Assembly: GCA_946187865.1 (NCBI GenBank)
Contig: CAMHST010000002.1
Location: forward strand, 1 to 64,000
Length of the DNA stretch: 64,000 nucleotides
From: an uncultured Bacteroidales bacterium
Lineage (GTDB): Bacteria; Bacteroidota; Bacteroidia; Bacteroidales; UBA932
Direction of reading: 5' to 3'
The notes beneath the pieces were generated by a model, which had not been told where the DNA came from, ran no database searches, and saw only the letters and a list, made by a program, of their open reading frames with translations. Position 1 is the stretch's first letter, and every line of letters begins with the position of its first letter. A program made the translations under genes and the position numbers. Shown piece after piece: positions 29,870 to 39,676 of this stretch.

Positions 29870-30398
29870 AGTATGCTAAAATGGACGGGACTTCGTCCTG
29901 CAGCGTGCAGTACAGATAGCCGTCTGTCACGTAGTTACCGAACGAGCAGTTGAAGCTGACTTTGTGGAAGCGGAGAATGACATAGTCCTCCCCTTTGTCT
30001 GCGAGCGTGATTTTTCCACCGAATGAATGGGTATGGGCATTGCTGTCGCTGGAGGCGAAGAAGCTGAACAAGAAGCGGTTCACTTTGAGCGTGTCCCCTA
30101 CCTGCAGCTTGTCGATGCTGTCAAAATAGATGCTGAGCATGAACATGTCATACACCATCTTTCCTCCGCTATTGGCACAGAACCAGGACTGCCCCTCCAG
30201 GTCGCTGGTCCTGTATACGACCGGTTTGACGAAAGTGGTGACAAGGTCCTCAGGGTCATCGCTTTTAGTGTGGATGGTGGTCTTGGCAAGTTTGGAGCCG
30301 TCGTTGAACAGTTCTTCGGGAGAAATGGTGTCTTTATCGCAGGAAACGGCCAGGGCGGCGGCAGCAAAGACAGTAAGCGCAGTAACGAGATGTTTCAT
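29868..30398 (-). CDS. Lipoprotein of unknown function (176 aa)
   Basis: Not recognised. Lipoprotein signal ending in AVSC (Cys20), then a predicted beta-rich mature part (VVYRTSDLEGQSWFC, KMVYDMFMLSIYFDS, NRFLFSFFASSDSN, YVILRFHKVSFNC). Its stop codon abuts the remnant of a duplicated neighbour. It shares a nearly identical 30-base leader with the 260-aa gene downstream and lies 62 bases after the anti-sigma/barrel gene, so it probably belongs to the ECF-controlled set. Confidence 0.68.
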   Translation of the reverse strand: MKHLVTALTVFAAAALAVSCDKDTISPEELFNDGSKLAKTTIHTKSDDPEDLVTTFVKPVVYRTSDLEGQSWFCANSGGKMVYDMFMLSIYFDSIDKLQVGDTLKVNRFLFSFFASSDSNAHTHSFGGKITLADKGEDYVILRFHKVSFNCSFGNYVTDGYLYCTLQDEVPSILAY

Positions 30399-30421
30399 GA
30401 CAAAATCTTGATGGTTCTGCT
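30392..30421 (-). repeat. Duplicated 30-bp leader, copy 1
   Basis: Start codon and upstream sequence of the 176-aa lipoprotein gene. It matches 29760-29789 with a single mismatch. Confidence 0.8.
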
Positions 30422-30442
30422 AATATAACGCAAAAAAGTGGA

Positions 30443-30453
30443 AAATACTGCGT
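30443..30453 (-). promoter_or_regulatory. ACGCAGTATTT word upstream of the 176-aa gene
   Basis: Minus-strand ACGCAGTATTT, 44 bases before the start codon. The same 11-base word lies upstream of the ECF sigma gene (32164-32174). Possible recognition element shared by the ECF regulon. Confidence 0.35.
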
Positions 30454-30460
30454 GTGCGGA

Positions 30461-31603
30461 TCAAAGATGAAAGCGTAAACCGGCCTGGAGGGTAAAGCCC
30501 AGCGGATTTTCGGTCCGATAGGTGAGCAGGTTGGTTTTGGTAAAATAATAGGAAAGGGAGGGCTGCAAATATAGCGTGGTCAGGCGTCCCAGCCGACAGC
30601 CGGCATCCAAAAACGCCCCGGCCGACCATTGCAGCACCGGTTCCTGGTAGCGGATGCCTCCCTGCTCGGCCGACAGGCACTTCTCCCCCATTCCATAGGC
30701 TCCGACACCCACTTCCAGCAGGCCTGCGGAAAACAGGTGCACATCCAGTTTAAGCGGAATGCCCACGAAATGAAGCTGCTGGTCTCCCGCATGCTCCTCG
30801 TAAGAGTGCAGGTAGGAGTAAGTGACTCCGCTCTCCAAAGCAATCCGCTCCGACACCTGCCAGCGCAAATTGATTCCTAGGGATAAGGGCATGTCGTGCC
30901 GATAATGCAGCTGCAAAGCCTCGCTGCTATTCTTCAGATTGTTCCAGTAGATGTTGGCCGCCTTGCTCTGGAGGCTCATGTTCCGGGCATATTCCATCAG
31001 CGGATAGGAATCCCGCTGCCCGGCGGCACTTCCCGCCTGCAGGGTAAAAGACAGACGGCTTTTTCGCCGTACAGGCCGCTCTGGAACGTCAGAGAACGGC
31101 TCAAAGGCCGACGGTTCCGTGCAGCTCTCCGACGGCTCCGTGACTCCCTTGGACGGTTTCCCGGCCGCGTGTGCAGCAGTTCCGGGAGCCTCCGGATTTT
31201 CCACGGCGGCATCGCCCGGGCCGTCGGCAGGAACGGCAACAGGTTCGTCATCAGGCGCTTCGGCGGCGGTAACACCGGCGGGGGCGGTTTCACCGGCATA
31301 CATCGCCTTGCGCGGCGGCAAAGGCATCACCCGGGCGGACAGAAGCGCATGGGAGAGCAGCATCGGCTCCGGGTCCAACGCTCTCTGCTCCAGGGCAAAA
31401 GCCGGCGCGGCGGGAGCAGGCCGCCACAGCAGCACCCCGCCCGCCGGAAGCAGCAGGGCCAGGACGGCCGCTACGCTCCATCGGCGCACAGCCCTCCGGT
31501 GCATCTTGCCGGTAATGGCCGACCAGCTCCCGGCAGAAGGAGCGGCCTCTTCCGGGTAGCATTGTTCGCGAAGAGCGCGTGTCCAGTCTTTCTCAGTTTT
31601 CAT
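30461..31603 (-). CDS. Anti-sigma-like protein fused to an outer-membrane-type beta-barrel domain
   Basis: 380 residues. A short charged cytoplasmic part (1-42), one membrane helix (about 43-60, SVAAVLALLLPAGGVLLW), a long Pro/Ala/Glu-rich linker (about 61-182) and a C-terminal beta-barrel-like domain (about 183-380, RLSFTLQAGSAAG to GFTLQAGLRFHL, ending in an aromatic/hydrophobic strand typical of barrel proteins). The start overlaps the ECF sigma gene by 11 bases, the usual place for the anti-sigma factor. The barrel homology and the role are inferred from strand pattern and context; I see no enzymatic motif. Confidence 0.7.
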   Translation of the reverse strand: MKTEKDWTRALREQCYPEEAAPSAGSWSAITGKMHRRAVRRWSVAAVLALLLPAGGVLLWRPAPAAPAFALEQRALDPEPMLLSHALLSARVMPLPPRKAMYAGETAPAGVTAAEAPDDEPVAVPADGPGDAAVENPEAPGTAAHAAGKPSKGVTEPSESCTEPSAFEPFSDVPERPVRRKSRLSFTLQAGSAAGQRDSYPLMEYARNMSLQSKAANIYWNNLKNSSEALQLHYRHDMPLSLGINLRWQVSERIALESGVTYSYLHSYEEHAGDQQLHFVGIPLKLDVHLFSAGLLEVGVGAYGMGEKCLSAEQGGIRYQEPVLQWSAGAFLDAGCRLGRLTTLYLQPSLSYYFTKTNLLTYRTENPLGFTLQAGLRFHL

Positions 31604-32138
31604 GGAGATACTGTTTTATCTGTTTAGCCAGCAGCGACTTGGCGCGGGACAAATCGGCCGACGAACTTTTTTCCTTGATTCCCAGCATCCGGGCGATTTC
31701 CCGGTGGGAGAGATGGTCGATGCAGTATAGCTGGAATACTGTCCGATAACGGTCCGGAAGGCCCTGAATCATCGACTTCAGTTTTTCCGGCGGCACTTGC
31801 AGGGTTTCCGCATAGTCCGGTTCATCGGTTAGGCTCTCTTCCAGCGGGCCGATATCCACCTCTGACTGCAGGCGTTTCCGTCTTTTCCGGTCGAAGAACA
31901 AGTTCAGGGTCAGGCGGGACATCCACCGCATCAGCGATCCCTCCCCCTGCCAGCGGAAAAGGCCGATGCGGTCGAATATCTTGATAAAGGCATCCTGCAG
32001 CAGGTCGTCGGCCTCTGCCCTGGAATGGGTATAGCGCAGGCATAGTGCCAGCAGGCGGGGGCTGTACCGCCTGAACAGCTCCTCCCGGGCGTTGTTGTCC
32101 CGCCGGATGCATTTTCTCACCAATTCCTGATCGTCCAT
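31593..32138 (-). CDS. RNA polymerase ECF-type sigma factor
   Basis: 181 residues. Sigma region 2 (about 10-80) contains YSPRLLALCLRYTHSRAEADDLLQDAFIKIF and the DNA-melting SLMRWMSRLTLNLFFDRKR. Region 4 (about 118-175) contains LPDRYRTVFQLYCIDHLSHREIARMLGIKEKSSSADLSRAKSLL with its HTH. First gene of a four-gene minus-strand unit with the anti-sigma/barrel protein and two lipoproteins. An extracytoplasmic signal presumably frees it from its membrane partner. Confidence 0.93.
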   Translation of the reverse strand: MDDQELVRKCIRRDNNAREELFRRYSPRLLALCLRYTHSRAEADDLLQDAFIKIFDRIGLFRWQGEGSLMRWMSRLTLNLFFDRKRRKRLQSEVDIGPLEESLTDEPDYAETLQVPPEKLKSMIQGLPDRYRTVFQLYCIDHLSHREIARMLGIKEKSSSADLSRAKSLLAKQIKQYLHEN

Positions 32139-32163
32139 TTATAGAATAACGCCGCTTGGGCAG

Positions 32164-32181
32164 AAATACTGCGTAAAGATA
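32164..32181 (-). promoter_or_regulatory. ECF operon promoter region
   Basis: Minus-strand TATCTTTA (32174-32181) is one base off the TAnnTTTG -7 box, 35 bases before the start codon. It is followed at once by ACGCAGTATTT (32164-32174), a word also found upstream of the 176-aa lipoprotein gene. Confidence 0.45.
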
Positions 32182-32206
32182 TGGAAAACTGACACTTATT
32201 AAAATA

Positions 32207-32230
32207 CCCTGCTACCAGTTTGCAGCAGGG
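32207..32230 (-). terminator. Terminator of the carboxylesterase gene
   Basis: CCCTGCT / AGCAGGG stem with a 10-base loop, followed on the minus strand by TATTTTAAT. It lies 32 bases after the esterase stop codon. Confidence 0.65.
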
Positions 32231-32262
32231 CATTTACGAAAAGCGCTGGGAATAAAACCAGC

Positions 32263-33789
<1,527 letters not shown>

Positions 33790-33856
33790 AATGCTTCTAT
33801 TGTGTTGTAAACTAACATACATTAATCCTTTTCCGCCAAATCTTCAGGGCCTTGCT

Positions 33857-33982
33857 GGCACCGGCGCCGACAAAATCGGCCAAAAGTGACGGCACAGAAG
33901 TCGCGGCTGACACCGGCGCCGGCAAAATCGGCCAAAAGTGACGGCACAGAAGTCGTGACTGGCACCGGCGCCGGCAAAATCG
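33857..33982. repeat. 52-bp tandem repeat, about 2.4 copies
   Basis: Units 33857-33908 and 33909-33960 differ at only a few bases, and a partial third (33961-33982) ends just after the GH95 stop codon. Each unit starts with the palindromic word CACCGGCGCCG and contains AAAATCGGCCAAAAGTGACGG. There are no spacers, so it is not CRISPR. No convincing gene spans it. Confidence 0.9.
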
Positions 33983-33983
33983 A

Positions 33984-36323
33984 CTACCGGACACGCCGGC
34001 TCACCACCTTGCCGTCTTCCCAGACCAGGTCCACGGTTTTCCCGCCGCGCGTGCGGAGACCTTTCACGGAGCCGCTCCGCCAGGCCGATGGAAGGGCGGG
34101 AAGCTCCTGCACAGAGCCGTCGGCAGCGCTTTGCAGCAGCATTTCAACCACACCGGCCGTTCCGCCGAAGTTGCCGTCGATCTGGAAAGGAGGGTGGGCG
34201 TCCAGCAGATTGGGGTAAGTGCCGCCGCCCCGGCGCGCATCCGGCCCCCGGTAGTTATCCGGGCTCACGTAGCGGAGGAGGCGCCGGTACATCCGGTAGG
34301 CGTTTTCCCCGTCACCCAGGCGGGCATACAGGTTGACGCGCCAGCCGCAGCTCCAGCCCGTTGTTTCAAAGCCCCTGATTTCCAATGTTTTCAGCGCTGC
34401 GCGGGCAAAAGGCGTTCCGGCGGGGATTTGATGGCCGGGATACACGCCTATAAGATGCGACTGATGGCGGTGCCAAGGATCCCGGTCCTGCCAGTCGTAA
34501 TACCACTCCTGCAGCTGCCCCTGCGCACCCACGTGATACCCGCGCAGGCGCGCCAGGGCCTCTTCCGCCTCCCGGACGAAGGCCTGGTCCCTGTCCAGTT
34601 CGCGGGCTGCGGCTACGGCATCCGTAAGACATTCCCGCACAAGGGCCAAGTCGGCCGTGGCACCATACAGGGTGGAGCCGTTGTACCCGTCCGGGGTGAT
34701 GTAGTCGTTCTCCGGAGAAGTTCCCGGCGAGGTGATGAGTTCCCCGTCCTTTTCCACCAGGAAGTCCAGACAGAACTCTGCGGCGCCCTTCAGGGCCGGG
34801 TAGTCCCGTTCCAGGGCGGCCCGGTCCCGGGTAAAGAGGTAGTGCTCCCAGAAGTGGGTGGAAAGCCAGGCTCCGCCCATGGTCCAGTTGGCCCACATGG
34901 GCGTGCCCGTGCCCAGCCCCACCGGCGTGGCCATGGCCCAGATGTCGGAATTGTGCCCGGCGTTCCAGCCGCGCTCTGCCCCGTAAAGCCGCCCGGCGGC
35001 CTCGCTGCCGTTTACGGACAGGTTCCGCACAAAGCCCAGCAGGGACTCGTGCATCTCGGGGAGGGCGGCCGACTCGGCCATCCAGTAGTTTTCTTCCAGG
35101 TTGATGTTTAGGGTATAGTTGCAGCTCCACGGCGGGTCCATGCTCTCGTTCCAAAGGCCCTGCAGGTTGGCAGGCACCTCCGGGGTGCGGGAGCTGGAGA
35201 TAAGGAGATACCTTCCGTACTGGAAATAAAGGGCTTCCAGCTCCGGATTGGTTTCCTGCAGGTCTGTATAGCGCTTTAACTGCACATCGGTGGGCAGGGC
35301 TTTCACCGAATCCGGCGTAGCGCCCAGATCCAGCGAAACCCGGTTGAAAAAGCGGCTGAAGTCGGCCCGGTGCGCCTTCCGGAGCGCTTCAAAGTCCTTG
35401 GCCCCTACGCGGGACAGGTTGGCGGCAGAGAGTGCCTTGTAGTCTTTCCCTTCCTTCACCGGGTCCTTGTCAAAGCCGTTGAAGGAGGTGGCATTCACCA
35501 CATACAGAAGCACTTCCCGGCAGTTACGGATTTGCATAACCCCCTCGCGGACGGAGGCGTCGCCGTCGGCCTTGCAGCCCAGGAGGGTCAGGAAATGAAT
35601 GCCGCGGGAGGGATCTTCCAGCGGTCCTTCCAGACGGGGGCCATTGTAGTAACCGGGGTAGGAATGCCAGGCGGTGTAACCCTCCATGGCCAGCGCTCCG
35701 TCCTGCTCCATGATCGTGTGAGGCAGGAGGCTTTCCAGGCGGACATCGGCATTGAAGGGCGCCTGAGAGCTGATCTTAAGCACAATGGCCGAATCCGGGG
35801 CCGACACGAAACAGCTTTCCCGGAAGGGCTGCCCGTCCCGGAGGAAGGAGACGTTGACTTCCGCCTTGGACAGGTCCAGTTCCCGGCGGTAGCCGCTGAC
35901 AACGGCGGAATCCAGATACTCGATCCACAGGGTTCCCAGCGGCTGATAAGTCTGCGAATAATGGCCTTGCAGGCGAAGCTGAAGCTGCTCGGCCGTGGCA
36001 TAGTCTTCCCGCGCCAGGGCTTCCCGGATGGCTTCCAGCGCCGCAGTGCCCGAGCCGTCCAGCCCGGTAAACGCCAGGTCCGGATGCTCTGCGCCCTTGT
36101 CCGGCTCTCCCGTCCACAGGGTGATGTCGTTCAGGGAAATCCGTTCCCGGTCTGTACGCCCGTACACCATGGCGCCCAGCCGGCCGTTTCCCAGCGGCAG
36201 GGCTTCTTCAAAATACGCGGCAGGCTTGTCATAGTGCAGCACCAGCTCCCGGGGGCTTTCCGCACAGCCTGAGAGTCCCAGCAGCGTCCCGGCCATCAGA
36301 TATAACCACAAAATATGTTTCAT
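33984..36323 (-). CDS. Glycoside hydrolase family 95 lipoprotein (alpha-L-fucosidase or alpha-L-galactosidase)
   Basis: 779 residues from the ATG at 36323 ([20 protein letters not shown], Cys20); a longer upstream frame lacks a signal. N-terminal beta domain with [13 protein letters not shown], then the (alpha/alpha)6 barrel with [21 protein letters not shown] (the paired Asn that activate water), the acid Glu in [25 protein letters not shown] and the Asp of [12 protein letters not shown]. All known GH95 catalytic residues are present. Fucose or L-galactose caps occur on xyloglucan and complex xylans, which suits this hemicellulose region. Confidence 0.9.
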   Translation of the reverse strand: MKHILWLYLMAGTLLGLSGCAESPRELVLHYDKPAAYFEEALPLGNGRLGAMVYGRTDRERISLNDITLWTGEPDKGAEHPDLAFTGLDGSGTAALEAIREALAREDYATAEQLQLRLQGHYSQTYQPLGTLWIEYLDSAVVSGYRRELDLSKAEVNVSFLRDGQPFRESCFVSAPDSAIVLKISSQAPFNADVRLESLLPHTIMEQDGALAMEGYTAWHSYPGYYNGPRLEGPLEDPSRGIHFLTLLGCKADGDASVREGVMQIRNCREVLLYVVNATSFNGFDKDPVKEGKDYKALSAANLSRVGAKDFEALRKAHRADFSRFFNRVSLDLGATPDSVKALPTDVQLKRYTDLQETNPELEALYFQYGRYLLISSSRTPEVPANLQGLWNESMDPPWSCNYTLNINLEENYWMAESAALPEMHESLLGFVRNLSVNGSEAAGRLYGAERGWNAGHNSDIWAMATPVGLGTGTPMWANWTMGGAWLSTHFWEHYLFTRDRAALERDYPALKGAAEFCLDFLVEKDGELITSPGTSPENDYITPDGYNGSTLYGATADLALVRECLTDAVAAARELDRDQAFVREAEEALARLRGYHVGAQGQLQEWYYDWQDRDPWHRHQSHLIGVYPGHQIPAGTPFARAALKTLEIRGFETTGWSCGWRVNLYARLGDGENAYRMYRRLLRYVSPDNYRGPDARRGGGTYPNLLDAHPPFQIDGNFGGTAGVVEMLLQSAADGSVQELPALPSAWRSGSVKGLRTRGGKTVDLVWEDGKVVSRRVR

Positions 36324-36340
36324 TTGCTCCGGCTTTTTTA

Positions 36341-36348
36341 CAAATATA
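36341..36348 (-). promoter_or_regulatory. GH95 promoter (-7 box TATATTTG)
   Basis: Exact minus-strand TAnnTTTG match, 17 bases before the GH95 start codon. No clear -33 element. Confidence 0.6.
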
Positions 36349-36418
36349 GCAATTTTTGCCGTATCCGGTTTATATCGGCCGCTTCCGTTCACACGTTGTG
36401 CGATTCCCTTTTTTTTGC

Positions 36419-36426
36419 TATCTTTA
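36419..36426 (+). promoter_or_regulatory. GH43 promoter (-7 box TATCTTTA)
   Basis: One mismatch to TAnnTTTG, with TTG at 36396-36398 upstream. Only 6 bases separate the box from the start codon, so the transcript would be nearly leaderless. Confidence 0.6.
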
Positions 36427-36432
36427 CGCATT

Positions 36433-37995
36433 ATGAAACAACTCCTTGCAACCCTTTGCGCCCTGGCACTGCTTGCCGGCTGCAGCTCATCCGTGGAACC
36501 CGGCTCGCAGGTGGCCGTCAATCCCCTCACCTACACAGACATCCCGGACAACGACATCGTCCGCGTGGGCAACGACTATTACATGGTGTCCACCACCATG
36601 TACTTCTGCCCCGGGGCACCCGTCATGCACTCCCGGGACCTCGTGCACTGGCGTATCGTCAATTACATTTACGATGTCCTGGAAGATGACGACATCTACA
36701 ACCTCCGCAACGAGCAAAACGCCTACGGCAAGGGCCAGTGGGCCACGACGCTCCGTTACCACAAGGGCACCTGGTACGCCCTTTTCGTGGCCAACGACCA
36801 GCATAAGACTTACCTTTACAAGACCAGGGACATTGAGAAAGGCCCCTGGAAACGCAATGAGATAGAGGGCTTTTTCATGCACGACGCCTCGTTGCTGTTC
36901 GACGGGGACCGCCTGTTCGTGGTCTGGGGCAACGGAGATCTCCGCATGATCGAACTGGAGCCGGACGGCAGCGCCGTGAAAGCCGGTGCCCAGGAGAAAG
37001 TGATCATCGAATCGCCCAGGAAAGGCTGGATGCTCCGGGCGGAAGGCGCCCATTTCTACCATATCGGCGACTATTACTATGTGCTGGAGATTGACTGGCC
37101 GCGCGGCGGGGTACGCACCGCAACCGTCTGGCGGAGCAAGGATATCGAGGGCCCGTACGAGAGCAAAGTGGTGCTGCAAGGCACCCTGGGCGGCCGGACC
37201 GACGGCATTGCTCAGGGCCCCATCGTGGATACGCAGTTCGGGGACTGGTATGCCATCCAGTTCCAGGACCACGGCGCCGTGGGCCGCATTCCCACCATCC
37301 AGCGCGTCACCTGGGTGGACGGCTGGCCCATCATGGGCAACAACGGTGTCCCCGAGGAACAGGTGACCGTGAACCTCAAGGCCGACGGAGAAGACTATGT
37401 CTGGGCCCCGGACGAGTTCGATTCCTCCAAGCTGGCCATGGTGTGGCAGTGGAACCACAAGGAGCCCGAGGGCTGGTCCCTGACAGAGCGCAAAGGCTGG
37501 CTGAAGCTGAGCGCCCACGGCCCGTGCTACGGCCTGTCGGATGCCCGCGGAACGCTTACCCAGCGCACTGTAGGCCCCCGCAGCGTGAGCGAGGTGCTGC
37601 TGGATGTGTCGGCACTGAAGCCGATGGACCAGGCCGGAATCAGCGCCTTCCAGAGCGGAAGCGCCCGGCTGGGTGTGGAAGTGACGCGGGACGGCGGCCG
37701 CCTGCTGGTACTCCGTGAGCGCGAGGAAATCCTTTCCCAGATCCCCCTGGAAGGAGATCAGGTTTACCTCCGCATCCGTTACGTCTTCACCCCCATGGAC
37801 AAGGACGATGTAGCCGACACCGCCTTCTTCAGCTACTCCACCGACGGCGAAAACTGGACCCACCTGAACTACGCGCTGGAAATGCGCTTCACCCTGGACT
37901 ACTTCACCGGCTACCGCACCGGCCTCTACTGCTTCAACACCCAGGGCGAAGGCGGCGCCGCCTACTTCGACTGGTTCCACCAGCAGGTGTACTAG
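36433..37995 (+). CDS. Glycoside hydrolase family 43 lipoprotein, arabinofuranosidase/xylosidase type with C-terminal beta-sandwich
   Basis: 520 residues from the ATG at 36433 ([17 protein letters not shown], Cys17). Propeller (about 30-320) with the base Asp in [12 protein letters not shown], second Asp in [11 protein letters not shown] and acid Glu in [15 protein letters not shown]; the [14 protein letters not shown] blade is typical of the subfamily 12 group. A C-terminal beta-sandwich (about 335-520) carries [13 protein letters not shown] and [10 protein letters not shown], which often helps shape the active site. Stands alone, divergent from GH95. Confidence 0.88.
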   Translation: MKQLLATLCALALLAGCSSSVEPGSQVAVNPLTYTDIPDNDIVRVGNDYYMVSTTMYFCPGAPVMHSRDLVHWRIVNYIYDVLEDDDIYNLRNEQNAYGKGQWATTLRYHKGTWYALFVANDQHKTYLYKTRDIEKGPWKRNEIEGFFMHDASLLFDGDRLFVVWGNGDLRMIELEPDGSAVKAGAQEKVIIESPRKGWMLRAEGAHFYHIGDYYYVLEIDWPRGGVRTATVWRSKDIEGPYESKVVLQGTLGGRTDGIAQGPIVDTQFGDWYAIQFQDHGAVGRIPTIQRVTWVDGWPIMGNNGVPEEQVTVNLKADGEDYVWAPDEFDSSKLAMVWQWNHKEPEGWSLTERKGWLKLSAHGPCYGLSDARGTLTQRTVGPRSVSEVLLDVSALKPMDQAGISAFQSGSARLGVEVTRDGGRLLVLREREEILSQIPLEGDQVYLRIRYVFTPMDKDDVADTAFFSYSTDGENWTHLNYALEMRFTLDYFTGYRTGLYCFNTQGEGGAAYFDWFHQQVY

Positions 37996-38016
37996 TTATC
38001 CCCTCTCCTCAACGAA

Positions 38017-38057
38017 AAGTTCGTCCACGAAAATGGCTGTTTTTCGTGGACGAACTT
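38017..38057. repeat. 17-bp perfect stem-loop between convergent genes
   Basis: Arms 38017-38033 and 38041-38057 are fully complementary around a 7-base loop. It lies between convergent GH43 and GH51 genes and could stop transcription from both sides. It is the first part of a repeated element. Confidence 0.8.
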
Positions 38058-38110
38058 GTTTCATTGCCAGTTTCGGCCATGGAAACGGGCGTTTTTCATG
38101 GACGAACTTG
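38040..38110. repeat. 52-bp-spaced direct repeat
   Basis: TTTTTCGTGGACGAACTTG (38040-38058) recurs as TTTTTCATGGACGAACTTG at 38092-38110, exactly 52 bases on. The spacing equals the period of the tandem repeat at 33857-33982, although the sequences differ. Confidence 0.75.
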
Positions 38111-38128
38111 ACCTATTGCGCCGGCCGC

Positions 38129-39664
38129 TTACTTCACCTCCAGCACCACCACGGAGGCGGCGGGAAGGGTGAGCTTGATGGTCTTGCCGGAGAGCTTGGC
38201 GCCGGTGAAAGCGGCGGGAGCCACGGCCGGAGCCTTGCCGAAGTCGTTATAGGCGTGGATGTCGGAGGCGGCGAGGATTTCGCCGGTGACGCTGCGCGGT
38301 TTGAGGCTGTCCAGGGCCAGCTCCACGGTCACGCTCTTGTCCAGCACGGGATTGGCCAGGGAGATGTGCAGGGCGCCGGAAGCGTCACGGGAAGTGCAGA
38401 CGCTGAAGTTCTCCATGATCCGGCCCTCGGCCGACACCAGCGTGCCGCAGTTGTAATCCGAAGGGACATACGTTGCATTCTGGTGCACGTTGAACATGCG
38501 GAAAACATGGTAAGTGGGCGTGAGCACCATCTGCTCTCCCTTGGTGAGGACCATGGCCTGCAGCACGTTCACGATCTGGGCGATATTGGCCATCTTCAGG
38601 CGGGCGGTGTGCTTCTGGAAAATGTTCAGCGAGAGGGCCGCCACAATGGCGTCCCGCATGGTGTTCTGCTGGAACAGGTGACCGGGGTTGTATCCGGGCT
38701 CCACGTCGAACCAGGTTCCCCACTCGTCCAGCAGCAGGGCTACCCGGCGCTGGGGATCGTAGGCGTCCATGATGGCCTCGTGGTTGCGGAGCACCTCGTC
38801 AATCTCTACGGATTTGGCCAGGGTGTTGTAGTATTCCTCGGCCGTAAAGTCCGTGGCCGATCCCTTGCTGCCCGTCCAACCCTTGCAGGTATAGTAGTGC
38901 AGCGACAGGCCGTCCATCTTGGAGGCGGCGTTTTTCATCATGATGCGGGTCCAGTCATAGTCGTAGTCGGAGGCGCCGCAGGCCACCTTGAACAGGCGGT
39001 TGTCGCTGTAATTGCGAGAATACAGGGCGTAGCGCTTGTAAACGTCGGAGTAGTACTGGGCGGTCATGTCGCCGCCGCAGCCCCACGTTTCATTGCCCAC
39101 GCCCAGATACTTTACTTTCCAGGGCTCTTTCCGGCCGTTCTTGGCGCGGAGCTCGGCCATGGAACCGTTCTCGGCCGTCATGTATTCCACCCACTTGGCC
39201 AGCTCTTCCACGGTGCCGGAGCCCACGTTGCCGCTGATGTAAGGCTCGATGCCCAGCATCTCGCAAAGGTTCAGGAACTCATGGGTGCCGAAGGAGTTGT
39301 CCTCTACGGTGCTGCCCCAGTTGTTGTTCACCAGCTTGGGCCGGTTTTCCTTGGGGCCGATCCCGTCCATCCAGTGGTACTCGTCGGCGAAGCAGCCGCC
39401 GGGCCAGCGGAGCACGGGCACTTTCAGGGCCTTGAGAGCTTCCAGGACGTCGGTCCGATAGCCATCTACATTGGGGATGGAGGAATCCGGGCCCACCCAG
39501 ATACCTTCGTAGATGCACCGGCCCAGATGCTCGGAGAACTGGCCGTAAATCTCGGCCGGGATTACGGGCTGGTCCTTCGCGGTCTCGTGCACGGAAACTT
39601 TTACCTGGGCCCATGCTCCCAGACTCACCGCCAGCGCGGCGAGGATTGCTAAGCTTCTTTTCAT
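38129..39664 (-). CDS. Alpha-L-arabinofuranosidase, GH51
   Basis: 511 residues with a signal peptide cleaved near LGAWA. GH51 TIM barrel with [36 protein letters not shown], acid/base Glu192 in GVGNETWG and nucleophile Glu314 in [10 protein letters not shown], followed by a C-terminal beta-sandwich. Releases terminal arabinofuranose from arabinan or arabinoxylan oligosaccharides, probably in the periplasm. Last gene of the PUL 2 operon, 12 bases after the GH43 arabinanase. Confidence 0.95.
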   Translation of the reverse strand: MKRSLAILAALAVSLGAWAQVKVSVHETAKDQPVIPAEIYGQFSEHLGRCIYEGIWVGPDSSIPNVDGYRTDVLEALKALKVPVLRWPGGCFADEYHWMDGIGPKENRPKLVNNNWGSTVEDNSFGTHEFLNLCEMLGIEPYISGNVGSGTVEELAKWVEYMTAENGSMAELRAKNGRKEPWKVKYLGVGNETWGCGGDMTAQYYSDVYKRYALYSRNYSDNRLFKVACGASDYDYDWTRIMMKNAASKMDGLSLHYYTCKGWTGSKGSATDFTAEEYYNTLAKSVEIDEVLRNHEAIMDAYDPQRRVALLLDEWGTWFDVEPGYNPGHLFQQNTMRDAIVAALSLNIFQKHTARLKMANIAQIVNVLQAMVLTKGEQMVLTPTYHVFRMFNVHQNATYVPSDYNCGTLVSAEGRIMENFSVCTSRDASGALHISLANPVLDKSVTVELALDSLKPRSVTGEILAASDIHAYNDFGKAPAVAPAAFTGAKLSGKTIKLTLPAASVVVLEVK

Positions 39665-39676
39665 ATTGGTAATCAG

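Noticed and set aside
28984..30398. SusE/SusF-type identity for the two small lipoproteins
   Set aside because: They lack the tandem beta-sandwich layout, lie on the strand opposite PUL 1, and group with an ECF sigma gene.
33857..33982. Possible CRISPR array
   Set aside because: Units are contiguous with no spacers, only about 2.4 copies are present, and no cas genes are in the window.
33812..33994. A 60-codon minus-strand frame across the 52-bp repeat
   Set aside because: Composed mainly of translated repeat, with no supporting start context and no signal; better read as non-coding.
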